Below, piece after piece: positions 60,264-64,000 of a stretch of 64,000 nucleotides of DNA. The stretch spans positions 1 to 64,000 of the forward strand of contig SFEJ01000003.1 of the NCBI GenBank assembly GCA_004558035.1, in the 5' to 3' direction. Numbering within the stretch: position 1 is the stretch's first letter; each line of letters begins with the position of its first letter. A model generated the notes under the pieces. The model was not told the origin of the DNA. It saw nothing but the letters and a program-made list of their open reading frames with translations, and did not search any database. A program made the translations under genes and the position numbers. This DNA is from Opitutia bacterium. Its GTDB lineage: Bacteria; Verrucomicrobiota; Verrucomicrobiia; Opitutales; UBA953.

Positions 60264-61028
60264 TCACGCGTCTTCGCCGCGACGCGCGTAAAAAAGAAAT
60301 TCCTTGTTCCCGTCGCCGCCCAGGATGGGAGAATCGCAGAGTCCTTCGAGCCTGAACGCATCCAGATTTTCATTACAGAATTTCAGGACGTCCTCGACGA
60401 CGCGGCGGTGGACGGCCTCGTCGCGGATGATTCCCCTGCCCTTGGAGACTTCTTCTCGGTCGGCCTCGAACTGCGGTTTGATCAGCATGATCAGCGCCCC
60501 GCCCGGCCGCACCCGATTCCACGCCGCCGGCAGAATCTTCTTGAGGGAAATGAAGGACAGATCTCCGACCACGAAATCGTACCGCGGGAACGGAAGCTCG
60601 TAGGCGTCCAGATCGCGCGCGTTCACCTTTTCGAAATTCTTCACGCGCGGGTCCTGCAGGAGCTTGTAATGCAGCTGCCCGTGCCCGACGTCGACGCAGG
60701 TCACCGTCTCCGCGCCGTTCTGAAGCAGGCAGTCCGTGAAGCCGCCCGTCGAAGCGCCCACGTCCAGCGCACGCGCGCCGCGGACGTCCAGCGAAAATTT
60801 TTCCAGCGCGCCCGCTAATTTTTCGCCGCCGCGGGAAACGAAGCGCGGCGGATTCTCCACCTGCAGATCCGTGCTTTCGGGTAGCATCTGCGAAGGCTTC
60901 TGGACGACGCTGTCGGGACCGCTGCGCACCTTGCCCGCCATGATGAGAATCTTCGCGCGGGAACGCGATTCCGCCTTGCCCTGCCGAAAAAGCAGCTCGT
61001 CCGCCCTGATCTTCTTTTCGTTGCCCAT
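60264..61028 (-). CDS. tlyA: TlyA-family rRNA 2'-O-methyltransferase
   Basis: The 254-aa protein has an N-terminal S4 RNA-binding domain (RADELLFRQGKAESRSRAK) and a FtsJ-like methyltransferase domain (RFVSRGGEKLAGALEKF, ALDVGASTGGFTDCLLQNGA, VDVGHGQLHYKL, VVGDLSFISL). TlyA methylates cytidines of 16S/23S rRNA (known for Mycobacterium; capreomycin sensitivity) and is often misnamed hemolysin. ATG at 61028 is preferred to the TTG two codons upstream. Last gene of the envelope operon starting at 63620. Confidence 0.93.
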   Translation of the reverse strand: MGNEKKIRADELLFRQGKAESRSRAKILIMAGKVRSGPDSVVQKPSQMLPESTDLQVENPPRFVSRGGEKLAGALEKFSLDVRGARALDVGASTGGFTDCLLQNGAETVTCVDVGHGQLHYKLLQDPRVKNFEKVNARDLDAYELPFPRYDFVVGDLSFISLKKILPAAWNRVRPGGALIMLIKPQFEADREEVSKGRGIIRDEAVHRRVVEDVLKFCNENLDAFRLEGLCDSPILGGDGNKEFLFYARRGEDA

Positions 61029-61039
61029 GACCAAAAAAT

Positions 61040-61588
61040 TCAGATTTCCCGTTCAGTGATTCGCCTCAGCGTCGGCGCGCTCCCGTTTCCGCAGACCAGA
61101 CGCAGCGTCGTCGCCTTGCGCGGATCGAAGCCTTCGGGAAAAACGAAGACGCATTTCAGAACGCCGCGGGAGAAGACGAGACCCGAACATTTGAGAACGC
61201 GGCCGTCCGCGTCGAGAAGCTCGCAGTCGAGATCGGCGGCGCTTTCGGGAGACGTTTCCGCGTCGAATTCGAAGACGTATTCCGCGCCCCGGAGACCGGA
61301 CCGCGAGAGCGCGGCGCCGACGGGAAAATCATTATTCCCCTGCCCTGCCCTGAACGTCCCCGAAAAAATTTCCGACGCCTTATCCGAAACGCCTTCGGCG
61401 GGAACGGAAATTTTTCGCGCCTCGGGGACTCCTTCCCGATCTTCCATGACGAGTGCGAACATAAGCACCAGAATCAGAACGGCCATGAAGGCGAACAGCT
61501 TTTTCGGAAGCTTCACCTTCAGATTCACCGCCAACAGCGCGGCGCCGACGACGCACGCTCCGAGGAGCGCATAAAAAATTTCATTCAC
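61040..61588 (-). CDS. Membrane-anchored protein of unknown function
   Basis: The 182-aa protein has two adjacent N-terminal membrane helices (IFYALLGACVVGAALLAV and LFAFMAVLILVLMFALVM) and an extracytoplasmic beta-rich domain (AEYVFEFDAETSPESAADLD, GVLKCVFVFPEGFDP). I do not recognise the family. Four-base overlap with the M23 peptidase gene upstream and 11 bp to tlyA. Confidence 0.72.
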   Translation of the reverse strand: MNEIFYALLGACVVGAALLAVNLKVKLPKKLFAFMAVLILVLMFALVMEDREGVPEARKISVPAEGVSDKASEIFSGTFRAGQGNNDFPVGAALSRSGLRGAEYVFEFDAETSPESAADLDCELLDADGRVLKCSGLVFSRGVLKCVFVFPEGFDPRKATTLRLVCGNGSAPTLRRITEREI

Positions 61589-62580
61589 GGGAACCTCCTG
61601 TCGAAAATGATTTCCAAGTAGTTCTTCAGCGTGCTTCCCGGAACGTGTCCGCCTTCGACGGCGGAGAGAATCCCGCGCTTTTCGGCAAGCCCGGCGGAAG
61701 CGGCGTCCACGTCGAAGACTTCGACGTCCGCGTTCCCGACGGCGTCCGAATCCCGAAACGCCAAAGGCATTCCGAACCAGGTGAAATCGACAACGCAGGA
61801 TTTAGCTCCGTTCTTCCCGAACCTCTTGAGAGCCGGGCTTCTCGCCGCGAGGCTCGGCGTCTCCTCCGGCATCGGGAGACGGACGGAAAACGCCTTTTTC
61901 TGCGAAGCGATCCACTCGCGGAAACGGAGCTCCTTGCCGTCGGAATGAAACGCGAAGAAATCCAGCGGATCCGCGCCCGCGAGATTGAACCCGTTGCAGA
62001 CTCCGTGAAGATTTCCCGACCCGTATCTGCGCCGATACCAGTTTTCGAAACCTTTTTCGCCGAGCATCATTCCCACTTCGAAATGGAGATGCGCGGCGTT
62101 CTTTTCTATCCGGACCGCCGTGGAGGTCCGCCCGAGCATGCCCAGAACCGCTCCCGCGGGAACACGGTCGCCTTCCTTCAGCAAAGGAGAAACGGCGAGC
62201 AGATGCGCGTAAAGCGTGTAAAGCTGAACGCCTCCGTTTTCATGGATCAGCACGACGTACCTGCCGTAGGAGCCGTTGTTCAGAGGCGAAACGTGCGCGA
62301 CCGTTCCCGCGCAGACGGCGCGGACGACGTCCATGGGCACTCCGCCGTCCATTTTCCGGACGGACTTCACGTCCACGCCTTCATGAAACCGGGTTCCGCC
62401 GTTTCTCACCATGCCGAACGAAGCGGATTCCGTCCTTCCCGAAGCCACCGGCTGGAGAAAAGAAAAATCGCCCCGTTTCAGAAAATCCCCGATGTCCAAA
62501 GAAGTCGGACTCGCTATCTCCTCCGCGGAAAAAAGCGGAAAAGAACCCGAAAGAATGAGCAGAAACGCCGCGAAACGCAT
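61585..62580 (-). CDS. M23-family peptidoglycan endopeptidase
   Basis: The 331-aa exported protein (signal MRFAAFLLILSGSFPLFS) has a LytM/M23 domain at about 50-180: GGTRFHEGVDV supplies the first His and Asp, LYTLYAHL, and AAHLHFEVG the HxH motif. All metal ligands are present, so an active D,D-endopeptidase is plausible. A C-terminal domain of about 140 residues (HGVCNGFNLAGADPLDFF, then VVDFTWFGMPLAFRD) is unusual and not recognised. Overlaps the next gene by four bases. Confidence 0.9.
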   Translation of the reverse strand: MRFAAFLLILSGSFPLFSAEEIASPTSLDIGDFLKRGDFSFLQPVASGRTESASFGMVRNGGTRFHEGVDVKSVRKMDGGVPMDVVRAVCAGTVAHVSPLNNGSYGRYVVLIHENGGVQLYTLYAHLLAVSPLLKEGDRVPAGAVLGMLGRTSTAVRIEKNAAHLHFEVGMMLGEKGFENWYRRRYGSGNLHGVCNGFNLAGADPLDFFAFHSDGKELRFREWIASQKKAFSVRLPMPEETPSLAARSPALKRFGKNGAKSCVVDFTWFGMPLAFRDSDAVGNADVEVFDVDAASAGLAEKRGILSAVEGGHVPGSTLKNYLEIIFDRRFP

Positions 62581-62582
62581 CG

Positions 62583-63134
62583 TCAGTGCTTCACGTCCTT
62601 CATGTATTCACGCCGCTCCAGAATGTACTCGTTCAGCACGAAACAGACTTCGCGGAGCTCTTCCGCGAGCTCGCGGCCGTCTTTTCTGGATTCGATGACG
62701 AAAAAGAGGTCGTCTCTGCGGATCTGACGCCGGATGAGACAATAGCCGACGGGATTGCCGTCCACGACGAGGAAAAAGCGCTTGAGCCCGCGACCTTCCG
62801 CGATGGCTTCTCCGGACGCCTGGTAGATCTGCAGCCATTTCTCGGCCTTGACCTGAAGTCGAATTCCCGGAATCGCCTCGCCCATGTCCTCCTGAATCAG
62901 AAATTCCGCGTTGGTGAAGGAATCGATGTCGGCGACGGGCGGCGTGGTGATCCGCGCCTTCACGCCCGAAACCGGCATGACGATTTCCTGATGAAGCCCG
63001 AAACTGGACGAACGCGTGGGCGCCTCCAGAAAGACGTCGATGGCGTGGCGCGGCATGGGTTTCGAGCAGGCCGCGAGCAAAGCCAGAATTCCGGCGGAAA
63101 AAAAGAAAAGAATCTTCTTAAGCATTTTATTCAT
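62583..63134 (-). CDS. Lipoprotein of unknown function
   Basis: The 183-aa protein has a clear lipoprotein signal (KKILFFFSAGILALLAAC). The mature part opens RHAIDVFLEAPTRSS and contains GEAIPGIRLQVKAEKWLQIY and a C-terminal helical, Arg-rich end. Two start codons three residues apart are possible. Two bases separate its stop from the M23 gene start, so the two products may work together at the cell wall; that is inference from gene order. Confidence 0.75.
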   Translation of the reverse strand: MNKMLKKILFFFSAGILALLAACSKPMPRHAIDVFLEAPTRSSSFGLHQEIVMPVSGVKARITTPPVADIDSFTNAEFLIQEDMGEAIPGIRLQVKAEKWLQIYQASGEAIAEGRGLKRFFLVVDGNPVGYCLIRRQIRRDDLFFVIESRKDGRELAEELREVCFVLNEYILERREYMKDVKH

Positions 63135-63137
63135 GAT

Positions 63138-63620
63138 TCAGATTATAAAGGCGTCGATGACGGAAGCAAGCCGCGCCAAGATTTCGGGATCCGCGTCCCG
63201 GACGGGAACGCTGAATTTTTTTTTGCTCTTCACGTGAACGAAATTCTGAAATCCGTTCTCAGGCGCGCCCGCGGCGCGGAGAATTCTTTTCCGTTCGAGA
63301 TAAAGAGCGACGAACTGCTTGAGAATCTCGCCGTCTTCGCTCGGCGGCACGTCGAAGAGCGAAAAGAAGAAATCCTCCTGAGAGACCAGTTTCTGCTTCA
63401 TATCCGCGGACGCGGCGGGATCGGAAGAGAACACGCGCCGCCAGAATCCGACCAGCGTCCCGGGCGCCTTGAGCGCGGGAACGTTGCGTTCGAGCACGTC
63501 CGTGCGCTCGATCTCGCCGGATTCCGTCTTGAACACGAAGCACATGACGGAGTCTCCGTCCGAAAAAGCCTCGCCGGAAACGCCGCACCGCTTAGACAGG
63601 GATCTGATGCTCCATTCCAT
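63138..63620 (-). CDS. Conserved hypothetical protein of the W-x-I-x-S-x-x-C type
   Basis: The 160-aa protein starts MEWSIRSLSKRCGVSGEAFS and continues DSVMCFVFKTESGEIERTDV, then EILKQFVALYLERKRIL. The order (Trp near the start, Cys and a GEAF segment, an R-T/D phrase, later a Leu-rich LxRKRxL helix) recalls a family of short proteins of Planctomycetes and Verrucomicrobia with unknown role; only one Cys of the usual zinc-ribbon-like set remains. First gene of the operon with the lipoprotein, M23 peptidase and tlyA; three bases from the lipoprotein gene. Confidence 0.7.
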   Translation of the reverse strand: MEWSIRSLSKRCGVSGEAFSDGDSVMCFVFKTESGEIERTDVLERNVPALKAPGTLVGFWRRVFSSDPAASADMKQKLVSQEDFFFSLFDVPPSEDGEILKQFVALYLERKRILRAAGAPENGFQNFVHVKSKKKFSVPVRDADPEILARLASVIDAFII

Positions 63621-63683
63621 GCCTTCAGAGTATGAAGGCGCGTTCCTCAATCACAACCGAAAAGAGCAGGGGAAAAACGGAAA

Positions 63684-63699
63684 TGTTCCACGTGGAACA
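63684..63699. promoter_or_regulatory. parS chromosome-segregation site
   Basis: TGTTCCACGTGGAACA is a perfect 16-bp palindrome equal to a well-known ParB-binding parS variant. It lies in the gap between mnmG and the next gene. parS sites cluster near bacterial origins, and mnmG commonly adjoins rsmG-parA-parB, so the position fits; parA/parB would be expected beyond the right edge. Confidence 0.88.
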
Positions 63700-63706
63700 G
63701 GGCGGT

Positions 63707-64000
63707 TCACTTTTTCCGGGCGCGCAGATGAACCATGATCAGGGAAATGTCCGCCGGACCCACGCCGCTGATTCTTTCCGCCTGAGCCAGATCGGCGGGG
63801 TGCAGAGCCGAAAGCTTCTGCCGGGATTCCGTGCGCAGACCGACGATGGCGTCGTAGTCCAGATCTTCCGGAATGCGCACCTTCTCCAAATCCTTCATGC
63901 GCTCGACGGACTTCATTTCCCGGGAAAGATAGCCGGCGTAGCGGACTCGGTAGAGCACCTCTTCCCGGACTTCCTCCGGAAGAGCCGAGAATTCCGCGGG
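63707..64000 (-). CDS. mnmG: tRNA uridine-5-carboxymethylaminomethyl modification enzyme MnmG, C-terminal part
   Basis: The 97 codons up to the window edge read EEVLYRVRYAGYLSREMKSV, then RIPEDLDYDAIVGLRTESRQ, KLSALHPADLAQAERISGVG and end PADISLIMVHLRARKK. This is the conserved MnmG/GidA C-terminus that contacts MnmE and tRNA. The rest lies beyond the right edge. MnmG with MnmE makes cmnm5U34 in tRNAs; its gene is a frequent origin neighbour. Confidence 0.93.
   Translation of the reverse strand, partial: PAEFSALPEEVREEVLYRVRYAGYLSREMKSVERMKDLEKVRIPEDLDYDAIVGLRTESRQKLSALHPADLAQAERISGVGPADISLIMVHLRARKK

Overview
The window is a GC-rich bacterial chromosome segment (roughly two-thirds G+C by eye), densely coded and mostly on the minus strand. 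Several features point to the phylum Verrucomicrobiota, probably an Opitutales-like, host-associated member: a Verru_Chthon cassette A-like prepilin protein (57315-60254), the long plant/Chlamydia/Verrucomicrobia form of IspG (21423-23468), a GxxExxY cassette bordered by TTTCCGTG repeats, large autotransporter adhesins, and A/C-rich leaders without clear Shine-Dalgarno sequences. The lineage call is inference from gene families; no 16S gene is present.

Layout. 1-1458: start of an autotransporter passenger, a gene-free stretch carrying intergenic repeats, and tRNA-Leu(GAG). 1587-16191: carboxyltransferase subunit, DUF486 membrane protein, a nitrate/sulfonate-type ABC importer whose binding protein and permease are fused, SLC13 transporter, Nif3-like protein, metallophosphoesterase, TonB, thioredoxin-like protein, Nudix and YgjP-like genes, a gingipain-like secreted protein, tRNA-Leu(UAG) and ahcY. 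16271-27346: initiator-type tRNA-Met, a GH20 hexosaminidase, LtaS-like transferase, ispG, SMUG1-like glycosylase, sppA and a PEGA lipoprotein. 27551-30292: tRNA-Thr, tRNA-Gln, a transketolase gene with a foreign Hsp90-like segment, and DoxX. 30320-40294: polA operon, AmpG-like MFS, small unknowns, Nudix, GxxExxY cassette and RlmI-like methyltransferase. 40478-44589: two divergent ribbon-helix-helix genes and a full autotransporter. 44779-51598: one six-gene operon for a GldA/GldF/GldG-like ABC system. 51774-57214: gapA, an outer-membrane beta-barrel candidate, and a pssA/pgm operon. 57315-64000: Verru_Chthon A-like protein, a five-gene operon with tlyA and an M23 peptidase, a perfect parS site and the 3' part of mnmG.

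The dominant unexplained signal is a short word, GCGGGAACG / CGTTCCCGC. I counted about 150 exact copies by eye (about 72 in one orientation, 77 in the other), one per roughly 430 bp, mostly inside genes, where a simple base-composition estimate predicts one or two. Copies also occur as inverted pairs forming intrinsic terminators. This pattern is what DNA-uptake sequences look like in Neisseria and Pasteurellaceae; I am not aware of a described example with this word, and propose it as a candidate uptake-type sequence.

The second striking item is the transketolase gene: the region that should hold the GDG thiamine-diphosphate motif is replaced in frame by about 38 codons that read like the middle domain of HtpG. 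Either the locus is a true recombinant and the enzyme is probably inactive, or the assembly is chimeric here. The parS site beside mnmG, and the predominance of minus-strand genes, suggest the replication origin lies not far beyond the right edge.
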